A stretch of DNA of 64,000 nt, from the NCBI RefSeq assembly GCF_014268745.2, contig NZ_JABWRB020000002.1, forward strand, positions 124,001-188,000, read 5' to 3'. The notes under the pieces were generated by a model. That model searched no databases and was not told the origin of the DNA. It saw only the letters and a list, made by a program, of their open reading frames with translations. Shown one piece after another: positions 19,882 through 28,281 of the stretch (positions within the stretch are counted from its first letter, which is position 1; each line of letters opens with the position of its first letter). Source of the stretch: Pseudomonas zanjanensis. Its GTDB lineage: Bacteria > Pseudomonadota > Gammaproteobacteria > Pseudomonadales > Pseudomonadaceae. The position numbers and the translations under genes were made by a program.

Positions 19882-19980
19882 GTGTAGGAGCTGCCGAGCG
19901 CAGCGAGGCTGCGATCTTTCCCCAGACGCTTGAGTCTCAAGCGCCTGTAAAAAGATCGCAGCCTTCGGCAGCTCCTACAC
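19882..19980. repeat. REP pair, family C (inverted)
   Basis: Inverted copies of a different element, GTAGGAGCTGCCGA followed by a GCTGCGATCTTT segment, in the space before the DJ-1-like gene. Its sequence is unrelated to families A and B. Confidence 0.85.
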
Positions 19981-20010
19981 TACAGGCATCACCCAGTGGA
20001 GAGAGCGCCC

Positions 20011-20577
20011 ATGATTCCTGGAACCAAGATCCCCCGAGCCCTGATCGCCGTCGCCGAGGGCGTCGACGACTTGCAGACGGTCACCTTGATCGATGTGCTG
20101 CGGCGCGCGCAGATCGAAACCGTGGTGGCGAGCATCGAAGGACGGCGCATGCTCACCTGCGCCCGCGGCACGCGCCTGACGGCCGATGGCATGCTGGTGG
20201 ACATGCTCGTGCAGGATTTCGACCTCGTTGTCCTGCCGGGCGGCATTATCGGCGCTCAGCACTTGGCGGCCCATCAGCCGCTGCAACAACTGATCAAGGA
20301 CCAGGCCGCCGCCGGGCGTTTCTTTGCCGCCATCGCCGAAGCCCCGGCCCTGGCGCTACAGGCCTTCGGCGTCCTGCGCCAGCGCCGCATGACCTGCCTG
20401 CCAGCGGTAAGCCAGCAACTGTCCGGTTGCAGCTTCGTGGATCAGCCCGTGGTGGTGGACGGCAACTGCATCACCGCCCAAGGCTCGGCCGCCGCCCTGG
20501 CGTTTGCCTTGATGCTGGTGGAGCAACTCAGCGGCAAGGGCGTGAGGAGCGTGGTGGCGGCGGAGTTGCTGGCCTGA
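20011..20577 (+). CDS. DJ-1/PfpI-family protein lacking the nucleophile cysteine
   Basis: 188 residues of the DJ-1/ThiJ/PfpI fold. The conserved acidic residue is present as E16 (LIAVAEGVDD) and the central loop reads VVLPGGIIGAQHL. At the nucleophile elbow, where YajL and DJ-1 have AAIC, this protein has FFAAIAEAPALAL, so the cysteine is replaced by A109. It is therefore unlikely to act as a cysteine glyoxalase or deglycase; a binding or sensing role is possible. GGAGAG upstream supports ATG 20011. It converges with higA. Confidence 0.85.
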   Translation: MIPGTKIPRALIAVAEGVDDLQTVTLIDVLRRAQIETVVASIEGRRMLTCARGTRLTADGMLVDMLVQDFDLVVLPGGIIGAQHLAAHQPLQQLIKDQAAAGRFFAAIAEAPALALQAFGVLRQRRMTCLPAVSQQLSGCSFVDQPVVVDGNCITAQGSAAALAFALMLVEQLSGKGVRSVVAAELLA

Positions 20578-20583
20578 CGGAGG

Positions 20584-20871
20584 TCAAGCGTGTTGGGGGA
20601 AAGGTTCGATCGCGGGTTGCTCACGGCGCTCGGCTTGCCACAAGTCATAGTCGGCCTGGACGCCCAACCACACCCTGGCCTTGCCGATCCCGGCACGTTC
20701 CAGGCGCACCGCCAGATCGGGGCTGATGGGCGCATGGCCATGCAATACCCGGGAGAGATGAGGCCGGGCGAAGCCCAGGTGTCGCGCCAGTTCGGTGACC
20801 GTGATGCCCAGCTCGGGCAACACGTCCATCCGCAAGGTTTCGCCAGGGTGCGGCGGATTGTGCATGGGCAT
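20584..20871 (-). CDS. higA: HigA-type antitoxin (XRE-family addiction module antidote)
   Basis: 95 residues. The start, HNPPHPGETLRMDVLPELG, is the hallmark of HigA/VapI antidotes; the HTH follows (VTELARHLGFARPHLSRVLHG) and then SPDLAVRLERAGIGKA. It neutralises the upstream-encoded toxin and represses the operon. It lies 15 bp after the toxin gene on the same strand, toxin first, as expected for higBA. Confidence 0.92.
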   Translation of the reverse strand: MPMHNPPHPGETLRMDVLPELGITVTELARHLGFARPHLSRVLHGHAPISPDLAVRLERAGIGKARVWLGVQADYDLWQAERREQPAIEPFPQHA

Positions 20872-20886
20872 GTTCCAGCCTCCTGA

Positions 20887-21165
20887 TCAGTGGTAGTCCA
20901 GATAATCGACCAGTTCGATATCGGACCCGATGAAACGAAAAATAACCCGCCAGTTTCCCGAAACCCCCAGCGACCAGTACCCATCCAGCTCACCCTTGAG
21001 CGGATGCAATCGCCATCCCGGGATATCCAAGTCGTTGGCGGCCTGCGCCCTGTCCATGAACTGGAGCATGCGGGCCAGGCGTTTTCCGTGGTCCGCCCGG
21101 ATACCACGGGTCGACCCCGTCTCATAAAAGAGCCTGAGGCCTTTGTGCTGGAAGGATTTAATCAT
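20887..21165 (-). CDS. higB: HigB-type toxin (RelE/ParE superfamily)
   Basis: 92 residues, the usual length. Family blocks are IKSFQHKGLRLFYETGS at the start, HGKRLARMLQFMDRA, GWRLHPLKGELDGYWSL and VSGNWRVIFRF near the end. HigB toxins cut mRNA at the ribosome. ATG 21165 is chosen because the longer frame covers the operator. It precedes higA and follows a promoter region with two dyads. Confidence 0.92.
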   Translation of the reverse strand: MIKSFQHKGLRLFYETGSTRGIRADHGKRLARMLQFMDRAQAANDLDIPGWRLHPLKGELDGYWSLGVSGNWRVIFRFIGSDIELVDYLDYH

Positions 21166-21171
21166 GGAACA

Positions 21172-21219
21172 GAGTGTAAGGCGATACATTACACTCGGTG
21201 CGGTACATATATACCGCAC
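21172..21219. promoter_or_regulatory. HigBA operator: two adjacent perfect 8-bp inverted repeats
   Basis: First dyad: GAGTGTAA at 21172-21179 with TTACACTC at 21189-21196. Second dyad: GTGCGGTA at 21198-21205 with TACCGCAC at 21212-21219. They are unlike in sequence, lie one base apart, and start seven bases before the higB ATG, where HigA or the toxin-antitoxin complex would repress transcription. Confidence 0.7.
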
Positions 21220-21357
21220 AGGCCCGCTAAATTCATGTTGCTTGGGCTGCCCGCAGCATCGCAATTGCCTTGAACGCTTCACCCCACCCTGAAGTCGTAC
21301 CCCTTATGACGGCGGTTTCCCAAAACGCCGCGAGTACGACCAACCGTGAGGTGTTCC

Positions 21358-21885
21358 ATGAGCGCGACCCTGTCCGAAGCGACGTCGGCGTCCTTCGTCC
21401 GTCATCCGATTCGCCTGACCCTCAATGGCCAGGTGCGAGAGTTGCAAGTGCTGGCCTGGACCACCTTGCTGGACCTGCTGCGTGAGCAACTGGACCTGGT
21501 GGGCAGCAAGAAAGGCTGCGACCACGGCCAGTGCGGGGCCTGCACCGTGCTGCGCGACGGCAAGCGGATCAATGCCTGCCTGACCCTGGCGGTGATGTGC
21601 GACGGTGCCGAGCTGACCACCATCGAAGGCCTGGCCAGTGATGAGGCTTTGCATCCCATGCAGCAGGCGTTCATCACCCATGACGCGTTCCAGTGCGGCT
21701 ACTGCACGCCGGGGCAGATCTGTTCGGCGGTGGGGCTGGCCAACGAGGGCAGGGCGCAGACCCGCGCACAGATCAGTGAACTGATGAGCGGCAACCTGTG
21801 CCGGTGCGGGGCCTACAACAACATTCGCGATGCCATTGAAGACGCCTTGCCTCGTTGCCGTCAGGAACAAGGGGGTGACCGATGA
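21358..21885 (+). CDS. paoA: Molybdenum hydroxylase [2Fe-2S] subunit (PaoA/YagT-like)
   Basis: 175 residues. The plant-type ferredoxin cluster is in KKGCDHGQCGACTVL plus the later ACL cysteine; the second cluster motif is CGYCTPGQICSAVG with GNLCRCGAYNNI. It passes electrons from the molybdenum site to FAD. Unlike E. coli PaoA there is no twin-arginine signal, so the enzyme is expected to stay in the cytoplasm. GAGG precedes ATG 21358. The stop overlaps the next start by ATGA. Substrate is unknown; aldehyde or N-heterocycle oxidation is plausible. Confidence 0.9.
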   Translation: MSATLSEATSASFVRHPIRLTLNGQVRELQVLAWTTLLDLLREQLDLVGSKKGCDHGQCGACTVLRDGKRINACLTLAVMCDGAELTTIEGLASDEALHPMQQAFITHDAFQCGYCTPGQICSAVGLANEGRAQTRAQISELMSGNLCRCGAYNNIRDAIEDALPRCRQEQGGDR

Positions 21886-22883
21886 ACCCTTTCCAATACA
21901 GCAAGCCGGACACGGTGCAGGCGGCCGTCGATCTGTCGAGCCCGGTGTCCCGCTTCATCGCCGGCGGCACCAACCTGCTGGACCTGATGAAAGAGAACCT
22001 CACCCGCCCTGAACACTTGATCGACATCACCGGTTTGCCCCTGGCAGACCTCAGTGAAACCCCGTCTGGCGGAGTGATGATCGGCGCCTTGGTGAGCAAC
22101 GCCGACCTGGCCTGGCATCCGTGGATCGAGCGCCGTTATCCGCTGCTGGCCCAGGCCATCCTGGCGGGCGCCTCGCCGCAGTTGCGCAACATGGCCAGCA
22201 CCGGCGGCAATCTGCTGCAACGTACCCGCTGCTATTACTTCTATGACGCGAGCGTGCCGTGCAACAAGCGCCGGCCCGGCAGCGGGTGCCCGGCCCGGAA
22301 CGGTTTGAACCGCATCCACGCGATTTTCGGTGCCAGCGATCAATGTGTCGCCACCCATCCCTCCGACATGTGCGTGGCCTTGGCCGCCCTGGAAGCGGTG
22401 GTCCATGTCCTGGGACGGGGCGGGGCGCGGACCATCGAGTTCGCCGACTTCCATCGTCTGCCCGGCGATGCCCCGGAACGTGATAACCAATTGGCTGACG
22501 ATGAATTGGTCACCGCCATCGAATTGCCTGCCGCCGGTTTTGCCGACCATAGCCACTACCTGAAGATCCGTGACCGTGCCTCCTACGCCTTTGCCCTGGT
22601 TTCGGTGGCGGCGGCGCTGGAGCTGGACGGGCCGGTGATTCGCCAGGCCCGCCTGGCCCTGGGGGGCGTGGCGCACAAACCCTGGCGCGACCGGGCGGTG
22701 GAGAGCTGGCTGACCGGGCAGACTGTCAGCCGCGAAACGTTCACCGCCGCCGCCGATGCGCTGCTGCAACACGCCGAGCCGCTGGAGCACAACGGCTTCA
22801 AGGTCAGACTGGCGCGGCGGGCGATTGTCCGCGCCTTGAGCAATGCCGCGTTGGGTAGCGCACCGCAGGGAGGACACGCCTGA
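21882..22883 (+). CDS. paoB: Molybdenum hydroxylase FAD-binding subunit (PaoB/YagS-like)
   Basis: 333 residues of the CO-dehydrogenase medium-chain type. FAD-contact motifs are FIAGGTNLLDLMKENL near residue 25-40 and NMASTGGNLLQRTRC. A cysteine-rich stretch, YYDASVPCNKRRPGSGCPA-like at about 120-140, resembles the extra [4Fe-4S] cluster loop of PaoB. It is coupled to both neighbours (ATGA upstream, TGATG downstream). Confidence 0.9.
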   Translation: MNPFQYSKPDTVQAAVDLSSPVSRFIAGGTNLLDLMKENLTRPEHLIDITGLPLADLSETPSGGVMIGALVSNADLAWHPWIERRYPLLAQAILAGASPQLRNMASTGGNLLQRTRCYYFYDASVPCNKRRPGSGCPARNGLNRIHAIFGASDQCVATHPSDMCVALAALEAVVHVLGRGGARTIEFADFHRLPGDAPERDNQLADDELVTAIELPAAGFADHSHYLKIRDRASYAFALVSVAAALELDGPVIRQARLALGGVAHKPWRDRAVESWLTGQTVSRETFTAAADALLQHAEPLEHNGFKVRLARRAIVRALSNAALGSAPQGGHA

Positions 22884-25084
22884 TGAACGCTTCGAGCAAA
22901 TCCATAGGGCAGCCACTCGACCGGGTCGATGGCCTGCTCAAGGTGACGGGCCAGGCACGTTACGCCGGTGAATATCCCGAGGACGGCCTGCTGCATGGCA
23001 GCGTCGTGTCCGGTACGGTCGCCCGTGGCCGTGTGCTGCGCATCGATGCGTCCCGAGCCTTGGCCCTGCCCGGCGTAGTCGCGGTCATCGACCACACCAA
23101 CCGGCCGAGAATCGCCAGCTACGACGAGCCCTACCAGGATGCCGATGCGGCGGAAGGCTCGCCGTTCCGGCCGTTGTACAACGACCAAGTGCTCTACAGC
23201 GGCCAGCCGTTGGCCTTGGTGGTGGCGGAAAACCTTGAGCTGGCGCGGTATGCCGGTTCGCTGGTTGAAATCGAATACGCGGCCGAGGATCACCAGACCG
23301 ATCTGAAAATCCTGCAAAACGAGGCCCATCCGGCACCCGCTGAATTGCCCAAGCCTCGTGGGAATTTTCAGGGCGAGTACGCCAGTTCCGCGCTCAGCGT
23401 GGATGTGTCCTACAGCACGCCGGTGGAACACCACAACCCGATGGAGCCACACGCCTCCACCGTGCTGTATCAGCCTGACGGCAGCCTGCACATCCACGAC
23501 AAGACCCAAGGCACGCAAAATTGCCAAGCCTATGTGCAAAAGGTCTTCGGCCTTGAGAAAGAGCAGGTGCGCGTGTTTGCCGCGTTTGTCGGCGGCGCCT
23601 TCGGTTCCGGACTGCGCCCGCAATATCAATTGCCGTTGGCGGTGATGGCGGCACTCGCCCTCAAGCGTTCGGTGCGGGTCAGCCTGACACGCCAGCAGAT
23701 GTTCACCTTTGGCTATCGGCCACGCACGTTCCAGCGCGTGCAGCTGGGGGCGGCGGCCAACGGCCGCTTGCTGGCCGTGGCGCACACCGCCGTCGGCCAG
23801 ACCTCGCGTTTCGAAGACTTCACCGAGCACGTGGTGGAGTGGAGCGGCATGCTCTATCACTGCGACAACGTGACATTGACCTATAAGTTGGTGCCGCTGG
23901 ACGTCTACACGCCCCTGGACATGCGTGCGCCCGGCGCGGCCCTCGGGCTGATCGGCCTGGAATGCGCCATGGATGAACTGGCCTGTGCCCTGGCGATCGA
24001 TCCGGTGCAACTGCGGTTGATCAACTACGCCGAACGCAACGAGAACGAAGGCAAGCCCTATTCCAGCAAGGAACTGCGTGAATGTTATGCCCAAGGCGCC
24101 CGTCGTTTCGGCTGGGACAAACGCAACCCGGAACCGCGCAGCATGCGTGAAGGTCGGCAACTGGTCGGCTGGGGCATGGCCGGTGGCGTGTGGGAGGCTA
24201 TGCAGCAGAAGGCCAGTGCCCGGGCCTCGCTGGATACGGATGGCAAGCTGACCGTCAGCAGCGCCACCACCGACATCGGCACCGGCACCTACACGGTCAT
24301 GACCCAGATCGCCGCCGAGGCGTCAGGGGTTTCCCTTCAGAACGTCAGGTTTATCCTGGGTGATTCGTCGCTGCCCACCGCGCCGTTGCAGGGCGGTTCG
24401 TTCACCGTCTCGTCGGTGGGCACCGCCGTGCAGCAGGCCTGTGAAGCGCTGAAGGAAAAACTCCTGGCCGTGGCCCGCCAGGCGTGTCCGGCGTTCAGCG
24501 GCGCGACCCTTGAGCAGGTGACGTTTGCCGATGGCCATTTGCGGCTGGGCGAAGCGAGTGTGGCATTGGCAGAGCTGGCGCAGAAAAGCGGCGAGACACC
24601 GCTGCAGGCCCAGGTCACCGCCGAGCCGGACAAAAAACGCCAGGCCTACGCCACGGCCACTCACTCGGCGGTGTTTGTCGAAGTGTGGGTGGACGAGGAT
24701 TTGGGGACGGTGAAGGTCAATCGAGTGGTCAGTGCCATCGCCGCCGGCCGGGTCGTCAACCCGAAAACCGCCCGCAGCCAGATTCTCGGGGGTGTGGTGT
24801 GGGGCGTCGGCATGGCCCTGCACGAAGAGACCCTGACCGACCACGCCCTCGGTCGCCACATGAACCACAACCTGGCCGAGTATCACGTGCCGGTCAGTGC
24901 CGACATCGGTGACGTCGAGGTGATTTTCGTCGAGGAACAGGACGATATCGTCAATGCGCTCGGGTCCAAGGGCGTCGGTGAGATCGGCATCGTCGGGGTG
25001 GCCGCGGCGGTGGCCAATGCGATCTACCATGCCACTGGCAAGCGGGTGCGGGACTTCCCCATCACCCTCGACAAATTGCTCTAG
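22883..25084 (+). CDS. paoC: Molybdenum hydroxylase catalytic subunit (PaoC/YagR-like, xanthine oxidase family)
   Basis: 733 residues. The N-terminal hammerhead domain (DGLLKVTGQARYAGEY) is followed by molybdopterin-binding domains with VGGAFGSGLRPQY and RAPGAALGLIGLECAMDEL. The catalytic Glu lies in GSKGVGEIGIVGVAAAVANA near the C-terminus. Together with the two preceding genes it forms a three-subunit oxidoreductase. The gene ends against the MFS gene on the other strand, with the stops overlapping. No PaoD/XdhC-like insertion chaperone gene is found beside it. Confidence 0.92.
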   Translation: MNASSKSIGQPLDRVDGLLKVTGQARYAGEYPEDGLLHGSVVSGTVARGRVLRIDASRALALPGVVAVIDHTNRPRIASYDEPYQDADAAEGSPFRPLYNDQVLYSGQPLALVVAENLELARYAGSLVEIEYAAEDHQTDLKILQNEAHPAPAELPKPRGNFQGEYASSALSVDVSYSTPVEHHNPMEPHASTVLYQPDGSLHIHDKTQGTQNCQAYVQKVFGLEKEQVRVFAAFVGGAFGSGLRPQYQLPLAVMAALALKRSVRVSLTRQQMFTFGYRPRTFQRVQLGAAANGRLLAVAHTAVGQTSRFEDFTEHVVEWSGMLYHCDNVTLTYKLVPLDVYTPLDMRAPGAALGLIGLECAMDELACALAIDPVQLRLINYAERNENEGKPYSSKELRECYAQGARRFGWDKRNPEPRSMREGRQLVGWGMAGGVWEAMQQKASARASLDTDGKLTVSSATTDIGTGTYTVMTQIAAEASGVSLQNVRFILGDSSLPTAPLQGGSFTVSSVGTAVQQACEALKEKLLAVARQACPAFSGATLEQVTFADGHLRLGEASVALAELAQKSGETPLQAQVTAEPDKKRQAYATATHSAVFVEVWVDEDLGTVKVNRVVSAIAAGRVVNPKTARSQILGGVVWGVGMALHEETLTDHALGRHMNHNLAEYHVPVSADIGDVEVIFVEEQDDIVNALGSKGVGEIGIVGVAAAVANAIYHATGKRVRDFPITLDKLL

Positions 25085-26319
25085 GCCTTCGCTTCGTCCA
25101 CCGGTTCGTGCATCCGGTCGCGGTTGGCCAGGGTCGGGAACAGCTTGATCCAGGTCCCGGTCACCAGCAACGTGCCTACACCGCCCATGACCACCGCCGG
25201 CACCGTGCCGAACCAGTGGGCGGTGAGGCCGGATTCGAACTCGCCCAACTGGTTCGAAGCGCCGATGAACAGCCCGTTCACCGCGCTGACCCGGCCGCGC
25301 ATTTCATCCGGCGTTTCCAATTGCACGAACGAGGCGCGGATCACCATGCTGATCATGTCTGCCGCGCCCAGCACCACCAGCACTGCCAAGGAAAACCAGA
25401 ACGAGGTGGAAAGGCCGAAGGCAATGGTGGCGACGCCGAACACGCCCACTGCGGTGAACATCACCCGGCCAACCTTGCGCTCCACGGCAAACCGCGCCAG
25501 CCACAGCGACATCAGCAAGGCCCCGACCGCTGGCGCCGAACGCAGCAGGCCCAGGCCCCAGGGGCCGGTGAGCAGGATGTCCTTGGCGAACACCGGCAGC
25601 AGCGCCGTCGCGCCGCCGAGCAGCACGGCGAACAGGTCCAGGGAGATCGCCCCGAGGATGTCCGGGCGGCTGCGAATGAAGCGAACCCCGGCCAGCAACG
25701 AATCCAGGGTCGCCTTGCCTTTATTCAGCGGCGTCTGCCGGGCGGGCAGGTTGAGCATCAGGCAGCAGGCAATGAGGTAAAGCACCACGGTGGGCCCATA
25801 GACCCAGACGCTACCGAAGGCGTAGAGCAAGCCGCCCAGCGCCGGGGCGACGATGGTGGCCGACTGCTGGGCCGATTGCGCGGCGGCCACGGCGCGGGGA
25901 AACAGGCCGGCCGGAACGATGCTGGGCAGCAACGCCTGGGTGGTCGGCATTTCGAAGGAGCGGGCGGCGCCCAGCAGGAAGGCAAGGATGAAGATCATCT
26001 CCCGCGTGACATGGTCGGTGGCGCTGCCGATCGCCAGCGCCAGGGCAATCATCGCCTGCAATGACTGGCAAATCGCTGCGACCTTGCGCCGATCGTAGCG
26101 GTCCGCCACATGCCCGGTGTGGAGCATGAACAGCACGCGCGGGGCAAATTCCACCAGGCCCACCAGGCCCAAGTCGAGAACGTTGCCGGTCAGTTGATAG
26201 AGGTTCCAGCCGATAGCCACGGTGAGCATCTGGAAGCCGCTGGCGGTGAAGATCCGGGCCAGCCAGAAGGCGATGAAGGGACGGTGGTGACGGAGCAGCA
26301 GCGGTGCTTGGCTGGGCAT
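25081..26319 (-). CDS. MFS transporter (MFS_3/EntS-like)
   Basis: 412 residues with about twelve hydrophobic segments. RPFIAFWLARIFTASGFQM at the start, GHVADRYDRRKVAAICQ between TM2 and TM3, and SAVNGLFIGASNQLGEFES in the second half match the EntS/enterobactin-exporter-like group. Substrate unknown. It is convergent with paoC. Confidence 0.85.
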   Translation of the reverse strand: MPSQAPLLLRHHRPFIAFWLARIFTASGFQMLTVAIGWNLYQLTGNVLDLGLVGLVEFAPRVLFMLHTGHVADRYDRRKVAAICQSLQAMIALALAIGSATDHVTREMIFILAFLLGAARSFEMPTTQALLPSIVPAGLFPRAVAAAQSAQQSATIVAPALGGLLYAFGSVWVYGPTVVLYLIACCLMLNLPARQTPLNKGKATLDSLLAGVRFIRSRPDILGAISLDLFAVLLGGATALLPVFAKDILLTGPWGLGLLRSAPAVGALLMSLWLARFAVERKVGRVMFTAVGVFGVATIAFGLSTSFWFSLAVLVVLGAADMISMVIRASFVQLETPDEMRGRVSAVNGLFIGASNQLGEFESGLTAHWFGTVPAVVMGGVGTLLVTGTWIKLFPTLANRDRMHEPVDEAKA

Positions 26320-26457
26320 CTATGACGGGTCCGGTGATGAAGGCTTTGAGATTATCACCGAGCTGTAACTGGAAGTTGCGGTAGCGGGAAAAAATAGTTA
26401 GCCAAACATCTACTTTCACTGGCGGAAGCGGTTGTTCCCGGGAACATGCGGGCCTCT

Positions 26458-26550
26458 GTGGCGAGGGAGCTTGCTCCCGCTGGGCTGCGCAGCGGCCCCT
26501 CGATTTTGCGGTCGCTGCGCAACCGAGCGGGAGCAAGCTCCCTCGCCACG
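26458..26550. repeat. REP pair, family B (inverted)
   Basis: Inverted family B copies in the 519-bp space between the MFS gene start and cioA. Confidence 0.9.
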
Positions 26551-26671
26551 GGGGCCGTGTGGGTTTGGAAAATCACAGCTTGAAGCAGGATTACGACACT
26601 GAGACAACCTGTCACGCGACAAAAGACCACGCCGTCCATCGGCAATAATGCGACTACTCTTTGAGCATTGC

Positions 26672-26685
26672 TTGATCCAGATCAA
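26672..26685. promoter_or_regulatory. Anr/FNR box upstream of cioAB
   Basis: TTGATCCAGATCAA is an exact match to the FNR/Anr consensus TTGAT-N4-ATCAA. It lies 154 bp before the cioA start in a 519-bp intergenic region that otherwise holds only a REP pair. Oxygen-responsive control of the bd oxidase by Anr is the natural reading; whether it activates or represses cannot be told without the transcription start. Confidence 0.8.
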
Positions 26686-26838
26686 TACCTTTCGGGGTGT
26701 TGGGCTGGCGGCCATCCGGCCTGCGTCCTGCGTTGTGACGGTTAAAAAAAGAACGATTTGAAAAGCACTGCACTCCATATCCCTGGGGGTTGGTGCAAGC
26801 CCCACCCGCAGCCGGTTTTACCTGACAGAGGAAGACTT

Positions 26839-28278
26839 ATGTTCGGTTTGGAGGCGCTCGATCTCGCCCGAATCCAATTCGCGTTCACAATCTCGTTCCA
26901 CATCCTGTTCCCGGCCATCACCATCGGCCTGGCGAGTTACCTGGCGGTGCTCGAGGGCTTGTGGCTCAAGACCCGCGATGACACCTACCGTGACCTGTAC
27001 CATTTCTGGTCGAAGATCTTTGCCGTCAACTTCGGCATGGGGGTGGTGTCCGGGTTGGTCATGGCCTATCAGTTCGGGACCAACTGGAGCCGCTTTTCAG
27101 ACTTCGCCGGTGCGGTGACCGGGCCCCTGCTGACCTACGAGGTGCTCACGGCGTTCTTCCTCGAGGCGGGTTTCCTGGGCGTGATGCTGTTTGGCTGGAA
27201 CCGCGTCGGCCGTGGCCTGCATTTCTTTTCCACGGTCATGGTGGCGATCGGCACCCTGATCTCGACCTTCTGGATCCTGTCGTCCAACAGCTGGATGCAG
27301 ACCCCCCAGGGCTACGAAATCATCGACGGCCGGGTGATCCCGGTGGACTGGCTGGCGGTGGTGTTCAACCCCTCGTTTCCTTATCGCTTGTTGCACATGT
27401 CCACCGCGGCGTTTGTTGCCACGGCGTTCTTCGTCGGCTCGTCGGCGGCCTGGCATTTGCTGCGCGGCCGCGACAACCCGGCCATCCGCCGAATGCTGTC
27501 GATGGCGATGTGGATGGCGTTGCTGGTAGCGCCGATACAAGCGGTCATCGGCGACTTCCATGGCCTGAACACCCTCAAGCATCAACCGGCGAAGATCGCC
27601 GCCATCGAGGGCCATTGGGAAAACGTCGGCAATGAGCCGACCCCGCTGATCCTGTTCGGCTGGCCCGACATGCAAGCGGAAAAAACCAAATACGCCGTGG
27701 AAATTCCCTACCTGGGCAGCCTGATCCTGACGCACTCGTTGACCGAGCAGGTGCCGGCCCTCAAGGAGTTCCCGCCTGAAGATCGACCCAACTCGACCAT
27801 CGTGTTCTGGTCGTTCCGGGTCATGGTCGGCCTTGGGTTGCTAATGATTTTTACCGGCCTGTGCAGCCTGTGGCTGCGCCGCAACGATCGGATCTATCAG
27901 TCCCGGCCGTTCCTCCACCTGGTGTTGTGGATGGGGCCGTCCGGGCTGGTTGCGATCCTGGCCGGCTGGTTTACCACGGAGATCGGCCGCCAACCTTGGG
28001 TGGTCTACGGCTTGATGCGCACGGCCGATGCGTCGTCCGGCCACAGCTTCGCCCAGATGAGCATCACCCTGGTGCTGTTCGTCGTGGTGTATTTCGCGCT
28101 GTTCGGTGCGGGCCTGAGCTACATGATGCGCCTGGTGCGCAAAGGGCCGGTGGCCCACGAAGACGAACCGAGCGATGGCGGCCCGGGCCAGAAACGCACC
28201 CCGGCCCGGCCATTGTCGGCCGCCAACGAAGGCGACGACGACGTGGACCACAACGACCGCTCGAACAAGGGGAATTGA
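26839..28278 (+). CDS. cioA: Cyanide-insensitive bd-type quinol oxidase subunit I
   Basis: 479 residues with about nine membrane helices. Haem ligand H21 lies in ISFHILFPAIT, the helix with GFHWSK-like QSK region is replaced by HFWSKIFAVNFGMGVVSG, and GRQPWVVYGLMRT is the signature near the quinol site. The periplasmic Q-loop is short, as in CioA rather than E. coli CydA. It oxidises ubiquinol and reduces oxygen to water without pumping protons. AGAGGAAG precedes ATG 26839. It is the first gene of cioA-cioB-DUF2474. Confidence 0.95.
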   Translation: MFGLEALDLARIQFAFTISFHILFPAITIGLASYLAVLEGLWLKTRDDTYRDLYHFWSKIFAVNFGMGVVSGLVMAYQFGTNWSRFSDFAGAVTGPLLTYEVLTAFFLEAGFLGVMLFGWNRVGRGLHFFSTVMVAIGTLISTFWILSSNSWMQTPQGYEIIDGRVIPVDWLAVVFNPSFPYRLLHMSTAAFVATAFFVGSSAAWHLLRGRDNPAIRRMLSMAMWMALLVAPIQAVIGDFHGLNTLKHQPAKIAAIEGHWENVGNEPTPLILFGWPDMQAEKTKYAVEIPYLGSLILTHSLTEQVPALKEFPPEDRPNSTIVFWSFRVMVGLGLLMIFTGLCSLWLRRNDRIYQSRPFLHLVLWMGPSGLVAILAGWFTTEIGRQPWVVYGLMRTADASSGHSFAQMSITLVLFVVVYFALFGAGLSYMMRLVRKGPVAHEDEPSDGGPGQKRTPARPLSAANEGDDDVDHNDRSNKGN

Positions 28279-28281
28279 GTC

